From Ligula intestinalis (lineage: Eukaryota; Platyhelminthes; Cestoda; Diphyllobothriidea; Diphyllobothriidae): a stretch of 64,000 nt of DNA. How positions within the stretch are numbered: the stretch's first letter is position 1; every line of letters starts with the position of its first letter. Made by a program: the position numbers and the translations under genes. Location: the NCBI GenBank assembly GCA_036362985.1, contig JAYGXS010000005.1, forward strand, positions 28,547,041 through 28,611,040, in the 5' to 3' direction. Of this stretch, positions 23,141 through 33,029 are shown piece after piece. The notes under the pieces are model-generated. The model saw only the letters and a program-made list of their open reading frames with translations. It searched no databases and was not told where the DNA came from.

Positions 23141-23544
23141 ATAGGTAGGGGAAGTTGACTCTAGGCCGAGGCCACGTCAGGCCCCGAGGAGGCCGGGTCC
23201 GAACTGTGTGAACCTAGAAGTCCCCAGGGCGTCTACAGAGCGGTCTTGGTGTGAGTCAGCCTTTAATGTGATTGGTCAAACTTTGGTAGGCAGACACTAG
23301 TGCATGCGCACTTGATAGCGGCAGTTAGAGGCAAGTTTTTCGCAGAGGTAGGCCAAGAACTGCAGCCATGTGACCTCATGCGTGGCGTGGGGCGGAGGTT
23401 GAATATGCCACAGGATCACTGCAAAGGTACTGATTGGCAGAAGGCGGTAATCCGCGCGGGTTCGCAGAGGAATGAGGCCATTTTCTTTACAGGTACCGAT
23501 ACCATTGAGACCGAACGCTTAAAGCCCGGTCTGCCCTGACGCAA

Positions 23545-23860
23545 ACTTCAACCTTTTCTAACAAAATCGGTTTTTCCACCCTCGGCACAGCAACCAGATT
23601 GGGCGTACAGTTATTCATAGAGTTTGGTTTTCGCCTCATCAGATCTGGTCATTGGGGAGGTGTACGCGCTAACGATGATAACAAATATGGATCCTCGGGG
23701 AAACAGACGTAGGTCCATATGACGGTCGTTGATGCCCTGTGGCAGACAGGCTTGTGGTCAAAGGATTTCGTTCTGAATAGCAAAGACGTCCCCAGCATCA
23801 CATTGCTCTGCCTTTGAGTGGTTGCTCTTTAAAAACTGCAGCCGGCACTCATTCCCTCTG
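23545..23860 (-). pseudogene. LINE endonuclease fragment (family of the 40-44 kb LINE)
   Basis: On the minus strand, AGDVFAIQNEIL, then CLPQGINDRHMDLRLF, IFVIIVSAYTSPMTRSDEAK and TKLYE. These align with [23 protein letters not shown] and [16 protein letters not shown] of the LINE EN at 40.9-41.1 kb. It is a truncated APE-type endonuclease with several stops. Confidence 0.7.
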
Positions 23861-24082
23861 GTTGGCCCTATTCAAATAATCGGGTCTAGTCGAGAGCAGT
23901 CATGCTCACATCAGTTCTCAAGCGACTAGCCTTCTTCTCCTTTAAGGTCATTTGCTCCTTGAATCATCTAACAAAGGGCAAATAGTTCAGGCACTAAGTG
24001 TGCGTAGATTCACCCTAACAGCTTGTATGGCGCGAGGGGCGAGGTTTTTTGTTTGTTTAATTTTTTCCTGAGAGTAATTCGG

Positions 24083-24165
24083 GCGTGGACTGCCCTTCCT
24101 GCCGACATTGTCATTTAGTCATCCGTGGACATCTTTAAGGCGAAGTCTGAGCAGCACGGCTTAAA
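24083..24165 (+). pseudogene. CR1-like LINE C-terminal scrap
   Basis: The plus strand reads WTALPADIVI, stop, SSVDIFKAKSEQHGL. This matches the C-terminal signature of CR1-like ORF2 proteins (WNxLPxxIV, then VDxFKxKLD), as at 7140-7220. Only about 28 codons remain. Confidence 0.5.
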
Positions 24166-24169
24166 GTGC

Positions 24170-25335
24170 CACCACGTCAGCTGAAACAACTGTAACGACC
24201 CCTTATTCTTACTCATGCTTTCCTCGTACGCCGCGGGCATATTCCATGTCTGGCGTAAACACCACGCGGACGGAAGACACGACAGTCAAAGCCTCCACTC
24301 AAGGTCGAGACTTGTCTGGCCTCACTAGCCAATCACTCTCAAGGTGAGACCAGTACACAAGATGTGGGGGAACTGTTTACGCTCAACCACTCCCGGACCG
24401 GATGACCTACTGTTCGGTTGCAGACCTCCAGACCCGGTGATCAACTTGCCAGAATGCGACTCTGGACTGCACTTGTCTGGGATTCACTTGCATGTTACTT
24501 ACATTCTACGTTTGTTACACAACATTAAATTATCCATAACAATCTGGCCTTTCACGCCTTATACTCTCTCACTAGCTTATAAATGTTGGGAAACGTTAGA
24601 TCGCCTATTATTTGGCCGGACCACATCGTATCCCACACAACCATGAGCTCCTCCGAAAACAAACATGTAAAGGCTATATGTATGCTACTAGCTATTGTTA
24701 GTAGTATTACTGTTTATTCAATGTATTTTCGCCGTGCATAGTCCAATAACCTCGCGCTACGTACTTCCTAACATGTGAACAGCAACGATCACGTCAGCAG
24801 TCGCCTCTACCGCGATTCTGTCCCTAGTCTACGCGGTATTTTCACGTTCTCTCACATATCGACCTAAAATCCCACTGCTGACAACCGTGGCGGTTTCTCC
24901 GTTTTTCTCATTTTGTCGGCAGACGCGGCAAAAAGCAGGGGCGTATCATGGGCGCATCTCCGGTTCTTCGGGATGTTCTCGTGATTGTGGGTCTCCTTTT
25001 CGTGTGGCCCTTCGGATAAAGATATAAATCGCGATGCCTCCCTGGTTTGCAGAAAACATTCACAACAGCATGCCAGTCCTAACTTGCACATAATTTTCTC
25101 CCATGGACGTCAGTCTTTCTTCGAAAAAAACACAAATTACATTCCATTTTTGAATTCTGAGCTATGCCTTAGGCGTTTTTTCACTGTCTGCTGTTTTTGC
25201 TCAATGACACCTGCTGGCTTGCGTTAACTGCTATCACCACGTGTGATTGTATTACTTCGAGCAAGTAAGTAATCACCTACAATTATGTAAACGGCCTTCT
25301 TTGAAATATTTGGCCGTGCTGATGCATTTCTTAAC
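24170..25335. other. No gene assigned
   Basis: Open frames at 24344-24646 and 24985-25227 have no motif I recognise. A run-through of both strands shows no RT, EN or GIY-YIG sequence. Confidence 0.4.
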
Positions 25336-25342
25336 TGTTGTG

Positions 25343-25402
25343 TACCAATAGGGGGTTCAAAGGCGTTTGCCTATATTATCCTTAATAACTTTGACTTGAA
25401 AT
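25343..25402 (+). repeat. LINE or SINE 3' tail fragment
   Basis: The stretch TACCAATAGGGGGTTCAAAG, then GCCTATATTATCCTTAATAA, matches the tail inserted at 41456-41512 (TACCAACAGGGAGTTCAAAG, GCCTAT, CCCTCAATAA). Here the tail is followed by a decayed CTTTGACTTG rather than TGATAC repeats. Confidence 0.5.
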
Positions 25403-25409
25403 GTGTCTT

Positions 25410-26150
25410 ACACATGCGGAAGAGGCAATGCCAAAATTTGTGTGGGGCATCTTTTCTAGCCTCGTCACCCACCTCGTCCCTAAATAGGGCTGCTTTACGC
25501 TGCTATAACGGTAATTTCAGTGGTTTCACCGTCCATGAACACCACTTGGATCCCCAAGGAAGTACGCAATAAGAAGGACCTAACTTTGGAATCCACCTGG
25601 AGGATTGTTTATTGTGTACAAGACCCGGAGTTGTTGTCTCGGGTGGCTTTTGCCGCTGGTTGATCTCCAGTGCGCTGAATGTGCCATCTCAGGGCAAGCC
25701 TCGGCATCGGGGAGCGAACTAGCGGTGTCCTTGCAGTCCGTGTTGCAACTCACTTTCTGGGAGATGAGAGGGATTGTCATGTGCGTACGCTTCTGGCATC
25801 ATTGGGCGCTTAGGATAAGGTCGCATGACCTGTTGGCAGGCGCGTAGGCTCTCTGTGTCCTCTATTGACGTTAAGGTATCGCGTGTGGACAGTCATCGTG
25901 TGGGTGCAACCCCCGCGAAGACGTATGACCTTGAAGGTAGCCCTCATGTTTACAAAGGAATCATTGTTGCAGTCGGTGGCAGGCACGACGCCTAAGGAGT
26001 ACCTGCAACGTTGCTAGTCTTTGATTAGGCTACACTCCTAGCAAACTCCACTACGTTTTACGAAATTATTTAGGAGAATAACGACCAAATAAGCCTAAAC
26101 TGCCCACGCGACTGCATTACACCTTCTGCGTGTGACTTATTGAATGTGAG
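25410..26150. other. No gene assigned
   Basis: The region is GC-richer than its surroundings, with an open frame at 25605-25847 and an antisense frame at 25580-25780. No family is recognised; it is probably an unclassified repeat. Confidence 0.35.
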
Positions 26151-26155
26151 GAGAT

Positions 26156-26229
26156 AGAAGAAGAAGAAGAAGAAGAAGAAGAAGAAGAAGAAGAAGAAGA
26201 AGAANNNNNNNNNNAAGAAGAAGAAGAAG
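26156..26229 (+). repeat. AAG microsatellite with assembly gap
   Basis: The array has about 16 AAG units (26156-26204), 10 N (26205-26214) and a further 5 units (26215-26229). The true length is unknown because of the gap. Phenylalanine- or leucine-rich frames across it are artefacts. Confidence 0.95.
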
Positions 26230-26577
26230 GCAAGGAGCAGCAGAAATGCCTTTGCAGCGAATACCCTCACTTGGTTTAGCCCGACGGTGAACTTGACGGA
26301 CCAAATATTTTACGCCAAACACGTCAGCTACGGTGCGATTTGCATAATTTCCTCTGCCAAAAAACAGGCAGTTTTATAAATTAGAATTGAAGATTCCGTT
26401 TCATGAACTAAATAACAATAAAATTAGGAATAATGCAGAACAATAGGCGGTTTCAATACTCGAATGCATGCACCGGCACAAAGGTGCGTGAGTGTCAAAC
26501 TATACTGATGGAGGGCTCCCTCAATCCTGTGCCAGTTGCTAATAAAAGCGAACAGACAAGTACCAGAAAACTGGTCA

Positions 26578-26670
26578 GCAGGAGAAGATGCAATCGCTGA
26601 AACGAGGAGTTAATTGGCCTTACGTTTCAGATTCTTGCTCAAAACCATCATCAGCGCAAACCGCAGCTAA
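26578..26670 (-). repeat. PLE tail with hammerhead-like core, diverged type
   Basis: On the minus strand, CTGATGA (26654-26648), 19 nt, GAAA (26628-26625), then CGTAAGGCCAATTAACTCC. The 19-nt segment can pair GGTTTT with AGAATC around a GAGCA loop. It is quite different in stem sequence from the copies at 9.9 and 22.9 kb but has the same spacing. Confidence 0.55.
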
Positions 26671-27290
26671 GGATAATAGAGTCACAAGGTGCGTGATATT
26701 TGTAGACCACTGTGGTAACATGATCACCGCCGCCAACTAGAGAACGCATGTGGTCGCGAAGCCACTATATATGCCGTAGTTGATCACGTCCGAGTGCCCG
26801 CTTACTTGCTGTTGCAGCCAAGCGCGCAAGCATTGCTTTCTGCCTACGTCATTCGGGCCAATCACCTTCAAGGTTGACCCAGATAGGACTCCACTGGGAC
26901 GAATGCCACGCTTAACCCCTTGGGAGGCGGACCCCTCCCTCACTCGTCCGATTGGCGATGGCCTCCATCCTATTCTTAACCACCACTTCCACCTGGTATT
27001 TCACTTCTTTGCCTACACGGAATCAGGTGTGAATATCGCAGCTGCGATAATACCACGCACCTTGTGCCTCTTTTATTCTTGCTTGCTGCTGCTGCTGTCT
27101 TATCTGATGCTGGGTTCGCATGCCCTGCCTCCTCCGTTTTTCAACAGTGATAGACAAATCTAGTAGACGGCAAGAGTGTTGACCCACGTACTTGAGCACA
27201 TTTTTGCGACGGATTTGTATGACGATTCTACAGGCAAGTGAACAGGTACAGTTGAATTAAGAGCTACGTCGAGGTGTTTAGACTAATAAG
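26670..27290. other. Unclassified, open frame of 127 codons
   Basis: The plus-strand frame 26780-27163 is the longest here. It carries no recognised domain, and its last third is a hydrophobic Leu-rich stretch. I would not call it a gene without expression data. Confidence 0.25.
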
Positions 27291-27296
27291 GTCGAA

Positions 27297-27640
27297 CCCT
27301 AACGGCTGCGATCTTCTAGGCCCCGTTCCTTAGGAGAGGAGAGAAGTTATGGGAAGGCCAGAGTGATAGGAAGAGTGTATTTCCGTACAAAGGGTTGAAG
27401 AACAGGTTGCAGGAAATCGATTACCAGACGACCGCTCAACCAAAAGTCATCGGATGACTTCTGAAGTCAGGTCTGCTCGGCAGTCGTCGCATGAGGTCCT
27501 GTGTGAGTCTGCCTGGGATTGGCTGTTACAGAGGCCGGAAGCAGTAAATCTTCCGAAAGTGCACTTCGACTTGAGCTAGTCACTACAGGCGTTCACGAGT
27601 GCACTTCGCCTGAGCTAGTCACTACAGCTCGGCCAACTGG
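27297..27640 (+). repeat. Dispersed repeat copy with internal 37-bp subrepeats
   Basis: It starts with ACGGCTGCGATCTTCTAGGC, as at 9.27 and 11.8 kb. It continues to a part (TTGGCTGTTACAGAGGCCGG) that reappears inverted at 29605-29630. Two direct subrepeats of AGTGCACTTCG..TGAGCTAGTCACTACAG lie at about 27555-27627. No protein is encoded. Confidence 0.6.
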
Positions 27641-27649
27641 CTCGCTTGC

Positions 27650-28185
27650 TCAGTCCCCAAAGGACCACTTCACACGGAGTCAGGAGAAAACGCTGTTCAA
27701 TGAACAGATGGCACACTTGAGCCCGACGTCAAGCCAGCCACAAAGTTCTGACCGACGTCCAATACTCCATATCCGCTGTGTTGTAAAATCGGAGGAAAAT
27801 TCTTGACAAATGCAGACAGATGTGATGCAAACTAAAACATCGATCTATGTTCTTCTAGAACAGGAGAAGTTCACCACCTCAAAAATGCCTAAGGCGGAAG
27901 GTAGAATACTAACTTTCGAATTGTCTGCATAGAATTCGAGTGGTAAAAAAGACCGAGAAACCATATTAAATATAACAGGCCGTCGACAACAGAGTATGCT
28001 GCGCTCTGATAGGTGAACACTGAAGATCCGCCTGCTCTCTCTCTCTCTCTCCGCACTCTCAATCTTCTTCCGTGGCAAAAGTGAACTAAAACAGTGGGAT
28101 GGTCTTGGACAGTGACTGGCCGGACAAATACCGCTCTACAGACGCTGCGGTGATGGCTATACTTATACACTTCGGACCTGGCTCC
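27650..28185. other. No gene assigned
   Basis: Contains a short CT array (28032-28050). The overlapping frames at 27845-28215 on the minus strand have no recognisable motif. Confidence 0.35.
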
Positions 28186-28189
28186 CTTG

Positions 28190-28310
28190 CGGCCGAAAGT
28201 GCACTCGTCCGACAATCAACTTCCGCCTGCCTATTCCCCACTTATTTTGTACAGAATAAGTTATTCCTCCCACCTGGCGATTCACTTCTCCTCTTCTACT
28301 TCTCTGCATA
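28190..28310 (-). repeat. Dispersed repeat fragment
   Basis: The stretch with CTATTCCCCACTTATTTTGT and the following CTCCCACCTGGCG parallels 29735-29800 (CCCATTCTCCTGTTTATTTT). It is part of the same repeat family, oriented as the 29.5-kb copy. Confidence 0.4.
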
Positions 28311-28839
28311 ACTGCCTACTGATTTTGTAGTTGTACGTTTTGTTTTACTACTTTGGCGTCAGCTGTGTTACTCAGCACAAACGGTCGAAATAGTCCTTCC
28401 AAATAGTGCACTGCGACTCCACAGATATCTTGGGTGAAGGGAATATACAGAAATATGTGCAAACAAAAAAATATTTTATATTACTGTACAGTGATGTTTT
28501 TGGTGCATTTTTACTCATAATATATTGTAAATACTACTAAACGTTTTCCAAGCATTACCTTACTACTTCGGTTTACAGAGAAGGTCTATTTTAGGAAGTA
28601 AATACCAAGCAACATACAAGTTTTCATAATTATGGTCTTTCTTGTCCCACCATTAATAAGACACTTTTTGCTGATGTTGAAACCGATGGATGATCAGAGG
28701 CATATCATGCCTCTCGTCCACGCCAGCAGTCACTTAGTCGCAGGGTATAAGAAGGATTTGCACTCAGAGTACCACACTCATTAAGCCCACTTCCGTTTTT
28801 GAGGACAAGGAGGAGGAGGAGGAGGAGGGGAAGGAAGCT

Positions 28840-28930
28840 GATAGTTTTTTAGTGACTAGTTCAACACGAAGTACACTTTCGGAAGGTTCACTGCTTTCGG
28901 TCTCTGTAACAGCCACGACATAAGATGAAC
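28840..28930 (-). repeat. Dispersed repeat fragment
   Basis: TAGTGACTAGTTCAACACGA followed by GTACACTTTCGGAAGG and TCTCTGTAACAGCC parallels 29515-29625 and is the inverse of 27510-27600. A preceding GAGGAGGAGG run (28808-28827) is simple sequence. Confidence 0.5.
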
Positions 28931-29509
28931 TCTCAAATTCTGATGTGGCAGAGCTCATCCATCGTCAAACTCTCTCGCCTTCGATTGTTTTTTTCCTTCG
29001 GCATCGTATTTGGCTGCGAAATGGAGAATTTCATTACTGACATCCTGTCGTGAAGCGATACGGAGGTCTTCAACCGCTTACAGTCCGTCGACTGCAGGCT
29101 ATGATTCCTTCCCTGTCCCGCAGAGCAGATCTCGCTATGATTGCCAGCACCCAAACCTCCCTGCCAAACTCTGATCCTACTTTTCCTTCGAACAGTACCC
29201 CACCTCTCCCAATACAACCAACAATGACACGGTATACTGATTTGCCATCGAAGTTCAACGCAGCCAACCTGGCTCAGTCACACGTAGTCAAGATGAATAA
29301 CCTCCTACCAACCGGCACTGACAAGACTCACGCATGCCAGCCACAGGCGGTCATGCAAGTCACAATCGTCACTTCAATCTGGCTCCCTCATGCCAGCCAC
29401 AAGAGCACTAGTTGTCCAAACTCTACCGTCGGTACGTACCTCTTTTACTACATCGAACTATTCTTTGTTCGATTTTTCTCATTAAAGAACGCCAGCCTGG
29501 GAGAGAAAC

Positions 29510-29870
29510 ACTTGTAGTGACTAGCTCCAGACGAAGTGACTTTAAGAACGCTTGTCGTAACTAGCTTAAGTTGAAGTGCATTTTCTGAACGCTTGCTGCT
29601 TCCGGCCTCTGTAACAGCCAATCACAGGCCGACTCACACTGGACCTCATATGACGACAACGGAGCAGACATCACTTCAAACGCCGTCCGCTGGCGTGTGG
29701 TTGTGCGGTCGTCTGATAACCGATCTCCTACTGCCCATTCTCCTGTTTATTTTGTACATAATATACTCTTCCTTCCACTCTGTCCTCTCCGTGACTTCTC
29801 TTTCACTCCTAAGGAACCGGGCCTGGAAGATCACAGCCCCTAGGTTTATCCTCATTAGCCCCAACACTCC
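29510..29870 (-). repeat. Dispersed repeat copy, longest of its orientation
   Basis: It holds the GTAGTGACTAGCTCCAGACG subrepeats, the CTCTGTAACAGCCAATCACA segment, the TTTATTTTGTACATA segment and the end CTCCTAAGGAACCGGGCCTG. This order is the mirror of 27297-27640. The two therefore form a widely spaced inverted pair (about 1.9 kb apart). It could be a non-autonomous element, but its ends are not defined. Confidence 0.55.
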
Positions 29871-30334
29871 TGGACGGTTGTATTTTCTGTACATAATGTC
29901 TGCAGGCCTGCACGCGTGCCTGTCTGCCTGGTTATTGTAGATGTGAGTAAATAGCCATCACGTGAGAGTCTGTCAGTGTCCGCTTACTGGATGATAGCAG
30001 GTTGAGGGCGCCTGCGCATGGTTTCATACGTGCATTTTCAGGCGGTTCAGCAACTGTGATCACATGACCTCGAGAGCGCCGTGCGCGCTGAAGGCTAACA
30101 TACGCTTTGCGCGCTACCCATTCAGCTGTACATGCGACACAGTCTCACAAGATCGCTCAACGTACTTTTTCATACTTTGAAAGGAGATTCGCAATTGGGA
30201 GGTCTCACGTTCATATTTATTCCTTTCTATGGGCTGCATTGCTCATTGGCTACTGGTCTGCTCTGATATGCTCATTGTGGGGTTATTCAGTTACCTCTGA
30301 TTTGTCTCAAGTTGCCTTTTGTTGATTTTTCCAT

Positions 30335-30990
30335 TTGAAACATCGTTTCCCAGGTACAAATTTGAAGACAGCATATGTAGCAGAATTAAATGGCACCATA
30401 AATTTCGCGAGCGCTCATCAGCCTCTTCCAGCTCACTTTATTGAAAAGAATAGCAAACCCTTACGGCAAAAGGTTATAGAACAATCAGCTCCGAAAAAGC
30501 CTGTTTTCATTTTCTTGCCATTTAAAGGCGACAACACCTTAAACACCATCATGAGACGTCTACGCAATACCATTGAAAGGACCTTTTTTGCAGCCGAGCT
30601 TGTATTTTGCAACTCGGTGAAGACCCTTCCGATTCCAACTGCGAAGGATGCCTTGCCGTTGTACGCCACTTCTAATGTTGTTTACCAATTTACATGCACT
30701 TGCGGATGCAAGTGCATAGGACGAACACAACGGCAATTGGCAGCCAGACCAAAAGAGCACTTGCCGAGTTGGTTACGAAGACAGGAGAATAGGACTCCTC
30801 GTTCTTTTATCACTGAACACCTATTGGATACGGGTCATTCTGTTGACCCAAAAACATCCTTCCGAGTACTTGTTCGAGCATGAACAACTCGTATCTTACG
30901 TTACCTGGAGGCAGCATACATAAGGCGGTTTAAACCTGACCTGTGTAAACAACTGGAGCATGTGGTGAACCTAACCCTGCCGTGGTAGCA
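30335..30990 (+). pseudogene. PLE linker and GIY-YIG endonuclease, 3' half only
   Basis: The frame reads a PLE linker (PVFIFLPFKGDNTLNTIMRR, 30490-30560). The GIY-YIG region follows: NVVYQFTCTCGCKCIGRTQR, QLAARPKEHLPSWL, ITEHLLDTGHSVDPKTSF, with the usual YIG as CIG. An in-frame TGA at 30881-30883 precedes a further 35 codons (TTRILRYLEAAYIRRFKPDL, CKQLEHVVN) to a TAG near 30987. RT is absent. This belongs to a different PLE lineage from the 11.4, 16-17 and 19-20 kb copies, judged by CTCGCK versus CSCGAG. Confidence 0.85.
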
Positions 30991-30994
30991 CCGG

Positions 30995-31930
30995 CCCTTG
31001 TTTACCCACCCCCTTCCCACATTTTTGCTTTAGATGTCTTTGCCTTAGACAGTTTACTGCGTTTTTGCTGCCCACAATGTTTGAATTCCTACTTTATTGA
31101 TTGCCTCTTGGCTAACTCAAGTGACCTTGATGTTTTGGATCGATTTTTCTGTATGAATTCAATTCTGTAATCTATCATTCGTTATTCTGTTTATGCAGCG
31201 AGTGGAAGTGGCTGATGAGCACTCGCGAGATTTTTCCATTATCACGCTGTTTTTTTTCTGCTTTTATAATAACTTTGTCAGTAACCATCTAGTATAGCGC
31301 TCAACGCGGAAACCAAACCCCCAGAAGTTTGTAGCGCGAGGCTGCTGCTAACAGACGTTAAACGGATGATAAAATGCAGGGGTGCAGCAAAGAAAATAAA
31401 ACAAATATATTAAACAAAACGTGAAATAGTAGGTTAAGTTATTATGCAAAGCTAATATATATCAACCACACGTGTGATGGTTGAAAAATAATTTGAGATG
31501 AAAAGTAATAAATTAAGTTAGATAAACTAATACAATAATAGTTTTTTTTAATAACCATTACCACCAGTCACGTATTACAGAATTTTGGTGGGTTGTTTTC
31601 TGTGATTAGCCCTATAATAGACTGTCATCTACTATTTCCTGTTTTTTTTGCTAAACATTTTTTTACTATCTTTCCTGCTCCCGCGTAATTTCGCACCCAT
31701 ATAATCCTTATTACCACTACAGAATTCTGGGATTTTTAGCTTACGTGGTGCTGCATCTAATCGATTTTTACCCCTGTACTCTATCAATGGATTCCCTCGA
31801 ATATAATTTCATTGAAAGCAAATATTCGTGCAGCCAGCACTTTTCACAACCGCATGTAACATTCTTGTAGCTGTAAAGACGCCCGGTTCATTTGGCATCG
31901 TTTATTTAGTGGACAGTGCCTCCAGCCACA
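30995..31930. other. AT-rich region, nothing assigned
   Basis: No motif is seen in either strand. The frame that opens at 31828 gains recognisable sequence only after the LINE boundary at 32002. Confidence 0.45.
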
Positions 31931-31936
31931 CCGTCG

Positions 31937-31991
31937 ATCCGCCGTCCATAACGACTCTGGATTTAGAGTCGTTACGGACAACGGATCGACT
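31937..31991. repeat. Inverted repeat next to LINE insertion site
   Basis: Arms of about 23 bp (CGATCCGCCGTCCATAACG... and ...CGTTACGGACAACGGATCG) surround a TGGATTTA loop. They lie directly before the LINE's left target-site duplication. Because the duplication starts at 31992, the hairpin is flanking DNA rather than LINE 5' UTR. Confidence 0.65.
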
Positions 31992-32113
31992 CTGGATTCA
32001 GGAGAACCACAGCAGACGCGTCTACGAATCGCGTTCCCACCCGCCCTCCCGGCGGCCAAGGTCTTCTACACCCATCTCCCTACGTTGGATCAACTCTCCC
32101 CTCCGCCCAATCC

Positions 32114-33021
32114 GTGTTTTTGATGACGGAACAGCCCCTCCCGGCCACGCTGCTCCGACTCCTCCTCCTCGCCGCCGCCGCCAGAATCGAGACCAACCCT
32201 GGACCTCTTTGGTACTGCTCGTTCTGCCGAGTCCGCCTGGGCCGCCACGACTGGTCTGTCGTTGCGGCTCCTGCAATGGTTGGTGCCATCTCCGCTGCAG
32301 TGGCCTCGCCACGGCTACCGATTGGTCGCCCGCCTTCGCGTGTCCCAGCTGTCCCGTGTCCCCACCGATCTTCATGCCTCCAGCCCGTCTAGTCCTGAAC
32401 CCAAATCCTCTGGTCTCCGACCTTGCCTCACCACCTGGTCTTAAGATCTTACAATTCAACGCCAACGGCCTCCTTGGGAAGCTTGACCAGCTCCTGGCCT
32501 TCATGCGCTCGCACAACATAGCTCTGGCGGCTATTCAAGAGACAAAGTGGTCTAACTTCACTAAGGTCCTTTCCTGGGCCGATTACACGATTGTCCATCG
32601 CGACCGCGGCCGCAACAAAGGCGGAGGTTTGGCCTTCCTGGTGGACAAATCCATTGCCCATCACCAGCTACTCTTGCTTGGAGCCGATCCCACGGAAGTA
32701 CTGGCGATTTCCCTTGACATTGGCCCGGCGCCGCTAACCGTCGTGAACGTGTACATCCCTCCAACTTCCAGTTGTTCTCCCGGTTTCATCGCCTCTATCG
32801 CTCCCTCTTTACCTTCTGGAGACAGTCTGGTGCTAGGTGACTTCAACGCCCACCATGACCTATGGTGCTCTAACTTGGCAGCCGACCCCCGAGGAGAAGC
32901 TCTGGCTGATGAAATAGAACACGCCCCCTTTGCCGTTCTCAACGAAAACAGCCAAACGCGGCTCCGACCAACGGCGCCTCCAGCTCGCCCGATGTTTCCC
33001 TCGCCAGTTTCAGTCTGGTAG
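32114..33021 (+). pseudogene. LINE N-terminal region: 2A-like, PHD-like finger, endonuclease
   Basis: Frame 2 gives MTEQPLPATLLRLLLLAAAA then RIETNPGP (32123-32206). ETNPGP is the core of 2A 'ribosome-skipping' peptides (consensus DxExNPGP). A finger follows: WYCSFC, then after a one-base shift near 32250, CRCGSCNGWCHLRCSGL and CPSCP, a PHD-type cysteine pattern. The endonuclease (frame 1) shows LKILQFNANGL, AAIQETKW, GRNKGGGLAFLV, VVNVYIPP and LVLGDFNAHHDLW, the classical APE catalytic motifs. A frameshift near 32950 breaks it, and GSDHLPI continues in the next frame at 33054. Confidence 0.8.
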
Positions 33022-33029
33022 CCTCCACC

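Noticed and set aside
26070..26322. Poly-Phe and poly-Leu open frames
   Set aside because: They are translations of an AAG array that contains a run of N.
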